Below, one piece after another: positions 8,290 to 16,297 of a stretch of 64,000 nucleotides of DNA. The position numbers and the translations under genes were made by a program. Position 1 is the first letter of the stretch. Every line of letters begins with the position of its first letter. The notes under the pieces were generated by a model. It was not told where the DNA came from and searched no databases. It was given only the letters and a program-made list of their open reading frames with translations. The stretch is from assembly GCA_965223035.1 (NCBI GenBank), contig OZ244980.1, positions 5,270,001 through 5,334,000 of the forward strand, written 5' to 3'. The stretch is from CAMDPA01 sp965223035. GTDB taxonomy: Bacteria > Pseudomonadota > Alphaproteobacteria > Rhizobiales > Hyphomicrobiaceae.

Positions 8290-9174
8290 ATGGCCAATAT
8301 CGGCTATCTCGGCGGTGGCAACATGGCGCAGGCGATGACCCGTCGTTTGCTGGCGGCGGGTCATGCGGTGACCATCTATAATCGGACGCCGGACAAGCTT
8401 CGCCCCCTGACGGAGCTGGGCGCGGTGATTGCGGCGACGCCGCGCGATGCGGCGATAGGTGCGGATATTGTTTTTTCTTCCGTCACGGATGATGCGGCTT
8501 CGCGGTTTGTATGGAGCGGACCTGATGGCGCTCTGAGCGCGGACCTTCCCGCCCGCACGCTGATCGTCGAGCATTCGACCATGACCCGAGATTGGGTGTT
8601 AGAGCTCAGTCAGTTGGTTGCCGAACGCGGGCTGCGCTATCTCGACTGTCCGGTCGCTGGCCGTCCGGACGCCGCCGCGGCGGGTCAGCTGATCGTGTTT
8701 GCCGGGGCCGAAAAATCGGATCTCGACGAGATCACCCCCCTTATTCAATCGATCAGCAAGGAAATTTTTCATTTCGGACCGCCCGGATCGGGCACGGCCT
8801 TCAAGCTGATCTATAATTTAATGGGGGTGGTGCAGATCGTCGCCTTGGCCGAGGGGCTGGTGGCCGCTGAAGCCGCCGGCATCGACCTGCACGTGGCCGC
8901 ACGCGCGTTCGCGAACGGCAACACGGGCAGCGGACACGTCATCAAGCACGGTCCGTTCATGGCCGCAGGCAACCACGAAGATCCACCCGGGTTTACACCT
9001 CGCGGGCGGCTGAAGGATTCGACTTATGGGGTCGAGCTCGAGGAGCGGCTCGGCCAGCAGCCCAGCGTTGGACGGGCGGCGATGATGACATTTGAGCGCA
9101 TGGTCGATGCGGGCATGGCGGATTGCGCCGATAGCATGTTGTTTGAGTTTCTGCGCTCGCGGTGTGAACCATGA
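8290..9174 (+). CDS. 3-hydroxyisobutyrate dehydrogenase-like NAD(P)-dependent oxidoreductase
   Basis: The N-terminal Rossmann domain opens with IGYLGGGNMAQAMTRRLLAAGH, a variant of the GLGxMG dinucleotide motif. YNRTPDK ends the second strand. The substrate loop DCPVAGRPDAAAAGQL and the catalytic Lys in GPPGSGTAFKLIYNLMG (about residues 167-183) fit the beta-hydroxyacid dehydrogenase family. The 294-residue length is normal. The reaction would be reversible oxidation of a beta-hydroxy acid or reduction of a semialdehyde. AAAGGA precedes ATG 8290; an ATG two codons earlier is also possible. It is the last gene of the 5674-9174 unit. Confidence 0.87.
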   Translation: MANIGYLGGGNMAQAMTRRLLAAGHAVTIYNRTPDKLRPLTELGAVIAATPRDAAIGADIVFSSVTDDAASRFVWSGPDGALSADLPARTLIVEHSTMTRDWVLELSQLVAERGLRYLDCPVAGRPDAAAAGQLIVFAGAEKSDLDEITPLIQSISKEIFHFGPPGSGTAFKLIYNLMGVVQIVALAEGLVAAEAAGIDLHVAARAFANGNTGSGHVIKHGPFMAAGNHEDPPGFTPRGRLKDSTYGVELEERLGQQPSVGRAAMMTFERMVDAGMADCADSMLFEFLRSRCEP

Positions 9175-9255
9175 GGACCATGCGAACGCCGGCGGATCGG
9201 AGCTGATGCCAAGCGGTGCCGCGCCAGTTGTGCGCATGAGCCCGAGACCGCTTCG

Positions 9256-9515
9256 GTGTTCGCCGGAACCATCTCCCTCCCACCCGGCTGCCCACACAAG
9301 ATCATCGCGCCTTAAATCGGAACCGCAACGCCGATTCCAATTGCGCCGGTTCCGATTTTAGGCGCAAAGATGATCGCTCTTAAAGTGTAGAGCAACCTGC
9401 CTTTAATCGGGATCGCTCCGATTCCGATCAAAGGCAGGTTGCTCAAGCGGGCCATCGCGAGGCCGGGTAGCGGAGCGGGTCGGCAGGGCTGCCCGACCAA
9501 GGCAGACATGAACGA
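9256..9515. repeat. Family B repeat split by an inserted family A repeat
   Basis: The left arm (CGCCGGAACCATCTCCCTCC, then CACCCGGCTGCCC) ends near 9297. The right arm resumes near 9446 with GCGGGCCATCGCGAGGCCGG, then AGCGGAGCGGGTCGGCAGGG and AAGGCAGACATGAAC. Between them lies a complete family A copy (9299-9444). Together they fill most of the 382-bp gap between the dehydrogenase and the convergent cyclase gene. Confidence 0.65.
9299..9444. repeat. Family A palindromic repeat, full-length copy
   Basis: Two hairpin modules in direct order: AGATCATCGCGCCTTAAATC with its mirrored partner ending in GCGCAAAGATGATC, the spacer GCTCTTAAAGTGTAG, then AGAGCAACCTGCCTTTAATC paired with AAAGGCAGGTTGCTC. 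The outer CTAG bounds seen in other copies have decayed. It lies inside a family B repeat. Confidence 0.78.
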
Positions 9516-9556
9516 GACACCACCGCCAGCCGGTTTGCGGCGAGCACGGCGTGCGC

Positions 9557-11719
9557 CTACTTGATGTCGAGCATGTTCACCGGCCGCCAGTCCTGCGCTG
9601 GTGGGTTGAGCGCAAATTTCCTGGCCCGTTCGCAAAAAATCGAAGCCGGTCGGTCAATATCGGCGATCGCCGAGAAGGCCGCGGCCGCACCTTCAAAATC
9701 GCGTCCCCGCCACTTCGATAGCCCCTCCGCATAGGCCGTCAGTTGCGCCGTTTGCGCCCTGTCGTCGGTGGTACCGCTGGGCCAGGGCTCGAATATCCTG
9801 ACAGCAGCGGTTCGGCCAACGACGCAGACCTCATCAAGCTCGCGCCAAACGATGTCGTCGCCAGCTTGCCGCGCCGTCGCCTGCGAGGCCAGGATCGTCG
9901 TGCCGTAGAATTTATTGGCACCCTCAAGCCGAGCCGCCAGGTTCGCGACGTCACCCATCACGGTATAATTGAAACGCTGCTTGGAGCCGATGTTGCCAAC
10001 CAAACCCTCTCCGGTATGAAGTCCGATGCGTTGACGCAGTTTAACACCGCTCGACGGGTCGGAGGTCGAAGCCTGCATCTCGTCGAGCTTCGCCTGGCAG
10101 GCCAGAGCCGCCTGGACCGCATGCCGCGCGTGATCGGGGTCATCAAGCGGCGCGCCAAACACGGCAACGATGGCATCGCCGATGAATTTATCGACGAAAC
10201 CGCCATGCTGGCTGATGATATCTGTCATGTTGGTCAGATATTCGTTCATCAGGGCAACCAGCTCATCCGGCTGCAGCTTTTCGGCGATCGGCGTAAACCC
10301 TTGAAGATCGGAGCAATAGACCGTCACCGTGCGCAATTCCCCGCCGAGCTGTGGCAGCTTGTTGGAGGCGAGCATCCGCTCCACCAAATCGGGCCCGATG
10401 TAATAAGAAAATGTTCGCCGCAGAAATTGCTTCTCCCTGTCGGCGGTTGAAAGCCGATACATGCCGGTTGCAACGGCGGCCATCCCGGCGGCGGCAAGCG
10501 CCTCGATGAACGGCAGCACGACGGCTTGGGAAAAAGCGAGCAGAACGAGGCCCGACCACAGGCCAAAGGTGGCGATAATCACCAACACCGTGGCGGGAAG
10601 ACTGAAGGTCAGCGTCACCGCAGAAACTAGAAATGCCAGCCCGCTGCTGACCGCCCAAGCTGATCGGGTGTCGACCTCACGCAGCGCGTTGTGCCGCAAC
10701 AGGTTGTTCACGGCGGTCGCATGCACATAGGCGCCGGCGATCGAATCGCGTCGATGAATGGATGCATTGGCGGGTGTCGGCAGCACGCACCGCGGCGCGC
10801 GCGCACCCTCGATGCCGGTGGCGAACCTTTTGGACGTGATGACCCGATCCTCGGTGTCCAGGATCGCGCCAAAGATAACCACGCGGCCCTCGAAATGGCG
10901 ACGAAAAAAAGCGGTATCGGCTTTGTCGACACAGGCACGCAAGTCGGCGAGGGAATAGGTCGGCACGTCGTCGGCGCCACCTTCGAAGTTGAGCGCCAGC
11001 GTATTGGGCACGCGAACCGGAACCCGATAGCCGCCAAGGCTCAGCCCAGCGCCATTCAGATACTGTGGAGACTGTTCTAGTTTGCGCGACGCCAGCTCGA
11101 CGGCCAACGATGGCGTTTTGATTCCGTCGATGCGAAACGAGAGCGGTACGCGGCGGGCGATTTCGTCGGGGTCCACATAAAGATTGAGGGGGCGGATGTT
11201 GCGCTGGTGACCGACGGCGAAGCGCTGCCCGACAGAAGGTGCAATCGGCTGAGCTTGGTGTTGCACCTGCCCCAACACAATCTTGTCGTTGCGGGCAGCT
11301 TGTGCCAGCGCCCGCAAGAACGGCCGATCAAACCCCCGGACCGTGGCGCCCAGCGTGCTGCCGCCAAACGCGATCTCCGAGTGTTCGATGGAGGTGGGAA
11401 AGACGATGTCGAAGGCGACCACGGCGGCACCGCCATCGACAACGGCATCAAGCACCCGTGCGATCTCGCCGGTCCACGTGACACTCGGTGTGCCCTTGAA
11501 GGGTGCGTGGGTGTAGGTCTCCTCATCGAGACCTATGACAACGGTCGGCGAATGTTCAGGATCATGAAGCGCGCCGAAAGTCACCCAGCGCATGGCGGTG
11601 AGCACATCAATCGACAGGCCGCGCAGCCGTTCAAACGCCGGCAGCGCAAAGATCCCACCGCTGACGAGCGATATCACCAAGACAGCTGCCAGGGCCCTCA
11701 GATTCGTCGCCACTGCCAT
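9557..11719 (-). CDS. Adenylate/guanylate cyclase with CHASE2 sensor domain
   Basis: The 720-residue protein has an N-terminal membrane anchor (about residues 7-27) and a CHASE2 extracytoplasmic sensor (about 30-340, with VVIGLDEETYTH and GGAAVVAFDIVFP). A cluster of membrane helices follows (about 355-425), then a class III cyclase domain (about 455-650). The cyclase keeps both metal Asp residues (CSDLQGFT and FIGDAIVAVFG), the substrate Lys before FIGD, and the transition-state region YTVMGDVANLAARLEG. It should make cAMP in the cytoplasm in response to a periplasmic cue. The gene for a secreted protein ends 8 bp upstream, so the two are probably translationally coupled. The ligand is unknown. 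Confidence 0.9.
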   Translation of the reverse strand: MAVATNLRALAAVLVISLVSGGIFALPAFERLRGLSIDVLTAMRWVTFGALHDPEHSPTVVIGLDEETYTHAPFKGTPSVTWTGEIARVLDAVVDGGAAVVAFDIVFPTSIEHSEIAFGGSTLGATVRGFDRPFLRALAQAARNDKIVLGQVQHQAQPIAPSVGQRFAVGHQRNIRPLNLYVDPDEIARRVPLSFRIDGIKTPSLAVELASRKLEQSPQYLNGAGLSLGGYRVPVRVPNTLALNFEGGADDVPTYSLADLRACVDKADTAFFRRHFEGRVVIFGAILDTEDRVITSKRFATGIEGARAPRCVLPTPANASIHRRDSIAGAYVHATAVNNLLRHNALREVDTRSAWAVSSGLAFLVSAVTLTFSLPATVLVIIATFGLWSGLVLLAFSQAVVLPFIEALAAAGMAAVATGMYRLSTADREKQFLRRTFSYYIGPDLVERMLASNKLPQLGGELRTVTVYCSDLQGFTPIAEKLQPDELVALMNEYLTNMTDIISQHGGFVDKFIGDAIVAVFGAPLDDPDHARHAVQAALACQAKLDEMQASTSDPSSGVKLRQRIGLHTGEGLVGNIGSKQRFNYTVMGDVANLAARLEGANKFYGTTILASQATARQAGDDIVWRELDEVCVVGRTAAVRIFEPWPSGTTDDRAQTAQLTAYAEGLSKWRGRDFEGAAAAFSAIADIDRPASIFCERARKFALNPPAQDWRPVNMLDIK

Positions 11720-11727
11720 TAAATACG

Positions 11728-12402
11728 TCAGCGCCTCCGCGGCATCCGCACCAGCCGCGATATGACGGCTGAGGTCTCGAACCGGGCGTCTTGATGGACC
11801 CTAAAGTCCAGGCTGTCGGCCCCCAGGCTGACGCGATAGCGGCCGCCAGCCCTCCATTTCGCCGGCATCTTGCCAAAATCAAGAAATGAGCCAGCGATCA
11901 GGTGCTCGGGCCTAATCTGAAACTCCCGCGGCCGCTCCAATCGATCCAACCGCTCGAGCCGCAGTCGACCCGTCGAGCGCAGCTCCAGCACCGGAGGCAG
12001 ACCATAAACCACTTGCGTCTGCTTGCGAAAGCCACGCTTGACGAGCGCGCCGCTGCGTTGCGCGGTGCCGGCCGTCAGCTGCACGTGGCCGCGACCACAA
12101 GGCACGCGCGTGCGCGTGATTTTGCCACCGAACACCGTGCTCTTTTCGTTGCCGATGGTGACTGTGCCGCCAGCAATGGTTTCGCGCCAGCAGGACTGCA
12201 GATAGCCAACGATCAATCGGTCGCTCGGCGATAGATGAATTTTTCGTCCGGCGACCAGATAATCCATGAAGTCGACGCCGGCGGTGCGGCTTTGTATATT
12301 TTCGACCAAGGCGACAGGTTGGCCGGCCGATGCAGATTGAGCCGAGACAGTCCCTGCCAGCGGCACGATCGAGGCTATTGCAACATGAATAACTGTTCGC
12401 AT
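11728..12402 (-). CDS. Secreted hypothetical protein co-transcribed with CHASE2 cyclase
   Basis: The product (224 residues) begins with a signal peptide, about residues 1-22 (MRTVIHVAIASIVPLAGTVSA). The mature part has two Cys residues (QSCWRE and VPCGRG) that could form a disulphide. No catalytic motif was recognised; the segment around SDRLIVGYLQSCWRETIAGG is reminiscent of small periplasmic FecR-like or DUF sensor proteins found next to CHASE2 cyclases in alphaproteobacteria. The start at 12402 is supported by GGAGGG nine bases upstream. It precedes the cyclase by 8 bp and probably works with its sensor domain, which is inference from position alone. Confidence 0.7.
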   Translation of the reverse strand: MRTVIHVAIASIVPLAGTVSAQSASAGQPVALVENIQSRTAGVDFMDYLVAGRKIHLSPSDRLIVGYLQSCWRETIAGGTVTIGNEKSTVFGGKITRTRVPCGRGHVQLTAGTAQRSGALVKRGFRKQTQVVYGLPPVLELRSTGRLRLERLDRLERPREFQIRPEHLIAGSFLDFGKMPAKWRAGGRYRVSLGADSLDFRVHQDARFETSAVISRLVRMPRRR

Positions 12403-12839
12403 GGCGAGGCGCCCTCCAATTGCGGCGAAACACAACCATTCTCAACTTCGGCTCTGAATCGCGCTGCCCGATCCTTGCACTGATAAGCCTTGCGAGGCGC
12501 TTCTGCTTCCTCGCAGAAAATATCATTAGCGCATTGAGCGGTAAATGCTGTTCCCTACGGAACATGATCCGTAAGCGGGATTTGGATTTGCCGGTCTTAG
12601 ATCGTACGAAGCCAGGCCGCACCCGTTGTCGGGGTCGTCGGCCCGATCCCCAGCGATCGTTGAGCGGGTCGAAAACGGATCGCAGGGCGCTGTCGGGAGA
12701 GCCATAGTTGCCGTTGCGGCAGCGGCATCAGACAGGCTTCGCCGCTTTCAATCAGGCGAATCGGGCGAACTGGACGCGCCGACCGCACCGCCAACGCTGT
12801 TAGTGCCCCATGCAGTTTTGCGCTATAGCGTTGCAGCAT

Positions 12840-12947
12840 CAGCTGGAACCATCTCGCTCCGCCGCCCGGCCATCAAATGGCACGCTTGGGTGGGTGGCCG
12901 GGCTGGTAAGCGGGCCGGCAGGCTGATCTGCCCAAGGCGGACATGAC
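12840..12947. repeat. Family B GC-rich palindromic repeat
   Basis: The arms AGCTGGAACCATCTCGCTCC and GGTGGCCGGGCTGGTAAGCG pair around the CAAATGGCACGCTTGG apex. The family tail GCCCAAGGCGGACATGACC follows and abuts the stop codon of the dioxygenase gene. The remaining part of the gap (12403-12839) contains nothing recognised. Confidence 0.7.
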
Positions 12948-13793
12948 CTAATGGGGATGCACCTCGCCTTCGATCGTCGTGCGCAGCAGCAAACGCCGCT
13001 CGCCCGACGGGAAATCCGTGCGTGCGTGCATCGAGCAGCGGTTATCCCAGATCAGCAGGTCATGCCGCTGCCAGACGTGCTCGTAAACCCAGTCGCGATT
13101 CTCCGAATGATCATAAACGGCGGCGAGCAGGCGCTGGCTTTGCTCGGCGCTCATGCCCTCGATGCTTTCGGTCATCAATCGGTTGACATAGACGGCCTTA
13201 CGCCCGGTTTCCTCGTGGGTGCGAAACACGGGATGATAGGCTTTGTTGACCTGGACGATGCCGGTGCCGTCGCCGCGCTTGGCCTCGCCCAGCGTGTAGG
13301 TGTGATAGGCGCGCTTGCCCGCTAGCTTCTCCTTCAGGTCTGCCGGTAGGGCCTCATAGGCGACGTAGCAGTTGGCGAACAGGGTGTTGCCGCCGTGGGA
13401 GGGCACTTCGACGGCATAAAGACAGGTGCCCTTATGGGGCCGCGCAACATGCAACATGTCATGGTGGAACCACATCTCGCCATCCGGCAGCGCGCCGATC
13501 GGCACGCCATTTTCGCGGATGTTGGAGATCAGCATGATATCGTCCAGCAAGTCAGCGTAGCCTGGGGGCCGGTATTCCGGCTTGCGGGACAGCGCACCAC
13601 GCGTGCCGAAGGCGCTCGTGATGTCCAACAGCTGCTGCTGGCTCAGTTGCTGGCCGCGAAATAACAGCACCAGATGCTTCAACCATAAACCGTAAAGGTC
13701 CGACTTGGTGGCCGGATCGATCGGCTGGGTGAGATCAACGCCGCGGATCTCGGCGCCGATGTGCTTCGACAAGGGAACTGCTGTTACTGCCAT
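12948..13793 (-). CDS. TauD/TfdA-family Fe(II)/2-oxoglutarate dioxygenase
   Basis: The 281-residue protein is of normal length for the family. The metal-binding triad is visible: His and Asp in EMWFHHDMLH (about residues 109-118) and the distal His in DNRCSMHARTDF (about 248-259). The 2-oxoglutarate-binding Arg lies in ERRLLLRTTIEG close to the C-terminus. These enzymes hydroxylate taurine, alkyl sulfates, 2,4-D and similar acids in the cytoplasm. No sulfonate transporter or sulfatase is adjacent, so the substrate is open. GGAGG five bases before ATG 13793 fixes the start. It appears monocistronic. Confidence 0.87.
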   Translation of the reverse strand: MAVTAVPLSKHIGAEIRGVDLTQPIDPATKSDLYGLWLKHLVLLFRGQQLSQQQLLDITSAFGTRGALSRKPEYRPPGYADLLDDIMLISNIRENGVPIGALPDGEMWFHHDMLHVARPHKGTCLYAVEVPSHGGNTLFANCYVAYEALPADLKEKLAGKRAYHTYTLGEAKRGDGTGIVQVNKAYHPVFRTHEETGRKAVYVNRLMTESIEGMSAEQSQRLLAAVYDHSENRDWVYEHVWQRHDLLIWDNRCSMHARTDFPSGERRLLLRTTIEGEVHPH

Positions 13794-13876
13794 CTCGTCC
13801 TCCGCGTCGCCCTGCCGGTTGATGGGGCGCCGCCTGGCGCAGCATCGGCGCGGCATTTCGGGCCCTGATATCTTGC

Positions 13877-14015
13877 CTAGATCATCGCGCCTTAAATCGG
13901 AACCGCAAAGCCGGTTCCGATTTAAGGCACAAAGATGATCGCTCTTAAAGTGGTGAGCAACTTTCTGCCTTTAATCGGGATCGTTCCGATTCCGATTAAA
14001 GGCAGGTTGCTCTAG
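13877..14015. repeat. Family A palindromic repeat, type copy
   Basis: The best-kept full copy, 139 bp with CTAG at both ends. Module 1 is GATCATCGCGCCTTAAATCG paired with GGCACAAAGATGATC. The linker is GCTCTTAAAGTGGTGAGCAA. Module 2 is CTGCCTTTAATCGGGATCG paired with CGATTAAAGGCAG. Each module can fold into a hairpin in DNA or RNA. It lies upstream of the dioxygenase start, in a 537-bp stretch (13794-14330) that otherwise holds only another, decayed copy. Confidence 0.85.
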
Positions 14016-14248
14016 GTGATGCCCCGCGATCAAGCCAACCGGCGCGTGCAGCAAGATGGTACCGGGCCACGCCGCAGCGGGCGCTGGCCGACGCGGTGGC
14101 CGCATGGGGGCTCGGTCGCTGCGCCCCGGATGGGACGATCGGTAGATCGCAGCCCGCGATGCAGCAACGCCCGGCCTTGCATCGCTCGTGCGCCGATTTC
14201 GGCGGCGCTTAGGCGGAGCGGCGCGGTACAGCCGCGATGACACCCGGG

Positions 14249-14334
14249 CGAGATCAGCGTGCCTTGAATGGGTGAGCAGCTTTCTGCCTTCATTCGGGAT
14301 CGTTCCGATTCCGATGAAAGGCCGGGCGCGCTAG
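14249..14334. repeat. Family A palindromic repeat, decayed copy
   Basis: GAGATCAGCGTGCCTTGAAT, GGTGAGCAGCTTTCTGCC and CGGGATCGTTCCGATTCCGA are recognisable, but part of module 1 is deleted. The right edge is CTAG at 14331-14334, and the complementary TAG is the stop codon of the hypothetical gene that ends at 14331. Confidence 0.65.
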
Positions 14335-15347
14335 CGACCACCGAGCTCGATCAGCTCACCCAACGTCATCGGCGCATAGCGCTGCACGGCCACGACTGGT
14401 GGCGACGATGCGCGCGGATTGGCATTGTCAGCCACCTTCGGCGAGGTCCGTCCTGGCTGATCCTGCGCGGGAAGGATTCGATAGACCATCGCCCGATCAC
14501 GCCGGTCGCCGGGCGTATTGATCTTAAGTTTGGTGGGTCGTTCCTCGATGCGGGATCGCCGGCCGCTCGAGGTGGTCATTTCCGGCGCTGCGAAAGGTTC
14601 AGTCGGCACGGTCGTGATGACGGTGGTGACGGGTGATCGGGGCGCTTTATCGACCACATCGGTCTGCGATGTTGGCGCCGGATCGATGCGGCTGGCGAGC
14701 GGCGCTCCCGTTGGCCGCCAATTCAACACGGCTGTCGAAATCAGAGCAAATGCGCCGGCGATCACCGCCAGCGCCAGACACACAGCGGCCGCGGCGTGCC
14801 GGTGCTGATCGTTGCCCTCGATCGCAGAATTGCGTCGTGTCGATGGCCTTGCTGAGCTGGCCCCCTGACCATGCCGTGCGACCCTCGCACGCGTCGGACG
14901 GCGGCCGATGCCCGCCTCCGCTTGCGTCATGGTGACGCTTGACCGCAGGCGACTCCAGGTTGTCGGCCGCTGCGGACGAACGACACGCTCGGGCGCCGGA
15001 TCGTCATCGTGCGCCTTGGCGGATCGGACGTGGCGCCCATGATCCGGGCCGCAGTCAGTTGCAGTTGCCAATATCGTCGCCGCCGGCATCTGACGCGACA
15101 GGTCGCCGAAATCGTTGCCTTGCCAGCGTTTCAGTCGCGCCTCCAGCAGCGCCAATCGGGGCGACGGATCTTGATCGGTTGGCCGCTGCGTTCGCTTCGC
15201 GGCTGGCCCTACCGCGTGCCCGCCGCGATCCCTGCTCCACCGTTTGCCGCCGGGCGCTTTGGGAACCGGGCGCCAGACAAAGTCCCCACAGTCCACGCCC
15301 CGGCGCCAAAACCACATGATCCTTCGGTCCTCGTCGTTACCTAACAT
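14331..15347 (-). CDS. Hypothetical single-pass membrane protein
   Basis: The frame encodes 338 residues. The N-terminal half is rich in Arg, Pro and Ala with no recognised domain. One clear membrane segment (AAAVCLALAVIAGAFALIST) lies near residues 187-206. A Thr/Pro-rich, probably periplasmic tail ends in QRYAPMTLGELIELGGR. This N-in, C-out layout with a low-complexity linker suggests an envelope protein. The start is uncertain; several downstream ATG codons could serve. The stop codon lies inside the CTAG edge of a family A repeat. Codon bias looks coding, but I know of no family. Confidence 0.5.
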   Translation of the reverse strand: MLGNDEDRRIMWFWRRGVDCGDFVWRPVPKAPGGKRWSRDRGGHAVGPAAKRTQRPTDQDPSPRLALLEARLKRWQGNDFGDLSRQMPAATILATATDCGPDHGRHVRSAKAHDDDPAPERVVRPQRPTTWSRLRSSVTMTQAEAGIGRRPTRARVARHGQGASSARPSTRRNSAIEGNDQHRHAAAAVCLALAVIAGAFALISTAVLNWRPTGAPLASRIDPAPTSQTDVVDKAPRSPVTTVITTVPTEPFAAPEMTTSSGRRSRIEERPTKLKINTPGDRRDRAMVYRILPAQDQPGRTSPKVADNANPRASSPPVVAVQRYAPMTLGELIELGGR

Positions 15348-15457
15348 GCACTATAGCGGCTGCGCCGAGGGCCGGCCAATACCACCTTGGCACGTCGTGA
15401 ACAAACTCCCATCAGCATGTCCCGCTGGTGAACGCCACCTTCGAGAGCGTGTCAGTG

Positions 15458-15582
15458 CAAGCTTGAACCATCCCGCTCCCCCGCCCGGCCACCGATAACA
15501 CCCGGCCACCCCATGGCACGGAGTTATCGGTGGCCGGGCGGGGGAGCAGGCCGGCAAGGCGATTCCGCGTTAGGCGGAAATG
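15458..15582. repeat. Family B GC-rich palindromic repeat, type copy
   Basis: The fullest copy in the window. The arm CCCGCTCCCCCGCCCGGCCA continuing to CCGATAAC pairs with GTTATCGGTGGCCGGGCGGG; the tail GCCGGCAAGGCGATTCCGCG then TTAGGCGGAAATG follows. It lies in the 373-bp gap between the hypothetical membrane protein and the ArsR gene, where nothing else was recognised. Confidence 0.75.
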
Positions 15583-15720
15583 CTCGAGGAGGTCACGTGG
15601 CACCCCGGCCAATCCCCTGCACGCTGCAATAAAAATTTTGGCGGACGCTGGCACCCCGCGCCTGCTAAACTCATCAGATAGGACGGCCCTTCACCGGGCA
15701 AACGCGCAAGTGAGTTCACC

Positions 15721-16083
15721 GTGCCGATACCGACGTCTGACATATTCAAGCAGGATGCCAACCTTGACGAGATGGCTGAGAACGCAAAGCTCGCGACCGC
15801 CTTCTTGAAGGCGGTCGCCCACGAGGCGCGGCTGATGATTCTGTGCTATCTGGCCAGTGGCGAGAAATCGGTGACTGAGCTTGAGGAGCTGTTGTCATTG
15901 CGACAACCGGCAGTTTCCCAACAGCTGGCACGCCTGCGGTCGGACAACATCATCTCCGCACGACGCGACGGCAAGGCCATTTACTATCGGATCAGCGATG
16001 AACGCTCGCGCCGCATGATGGAGATCGTGTACGAACTCTTTTGTTCGCCCTCGACTTCTGAAGAACAACTAAACGTTGAGTAA
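15721..16083 (+). CDS. ArsR-family repressor of the BigR/SqrR thiol-sensing type
   Basis: The 120-residue protein is a winged helix-turn-helix repressor; the recognition helix lies in SLRQPAVSQQLARLRSDN (about residues 59-76), followed by the wing SARRDGKAIYYRIS. With the GTG start it has exactly two cysteines, at 42 (MILCYLA) and 108 (ELFCSP). These are the positions used by BigR-type sensors, where persulfide or oxidant stress joins the two Cys and releases DNA. The classical metal-binding CVC motif of ArsR is absent. No sulfide-oxidation gene is adjacent; a four-domain rhodanese is encoded 8 kb away. The GTG is accepted because it restores family length and Cys spacing; the ribosome site is weak. 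Confidence 0.85.
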   Translation: MPIPTSDIFKQDANLDEMAENAKLATAFLKAVAHEARLMILCYLASGEKSVTELEELLSLRQPAVSQQLARLRSDNIISARRDGKAIYYRISDERSRRMMEIVYELFCSPSTSEEQLNVE

Positions 16084-16297
16084 TGCCGCAACACGCGCCG
16101 CTGATCCGCTGGCAACGTTCAAACATGAACTGGCGATGCGCGCCTTGGCCCGCCAGACGAACACATGCCGGAGCAGGTTGCACGGGTCTTAAGCAGGTTC
16201 GACACCATAGCATAGCAAAAGGTGTTCAGCTCAACCTCGATCGGGGTCGTCCGAGCGCCTCACGGTCACGCGGCTAAATGGCGGCGAGGAGTTGTCG

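Noticed and set aside
12597..12839. Minus-strand 80-codon frame between the secreted protein gene and a family B repeat
   Set aside because: Arg/Pro-rich composition typical of chance frames; no ribosome site or similarity.
16083..16277. Short frame after the ArsR gene
   Set aside because: No ribosome site and a Trp/Arg-rich random-looking translation; probably decayed or non-coding.
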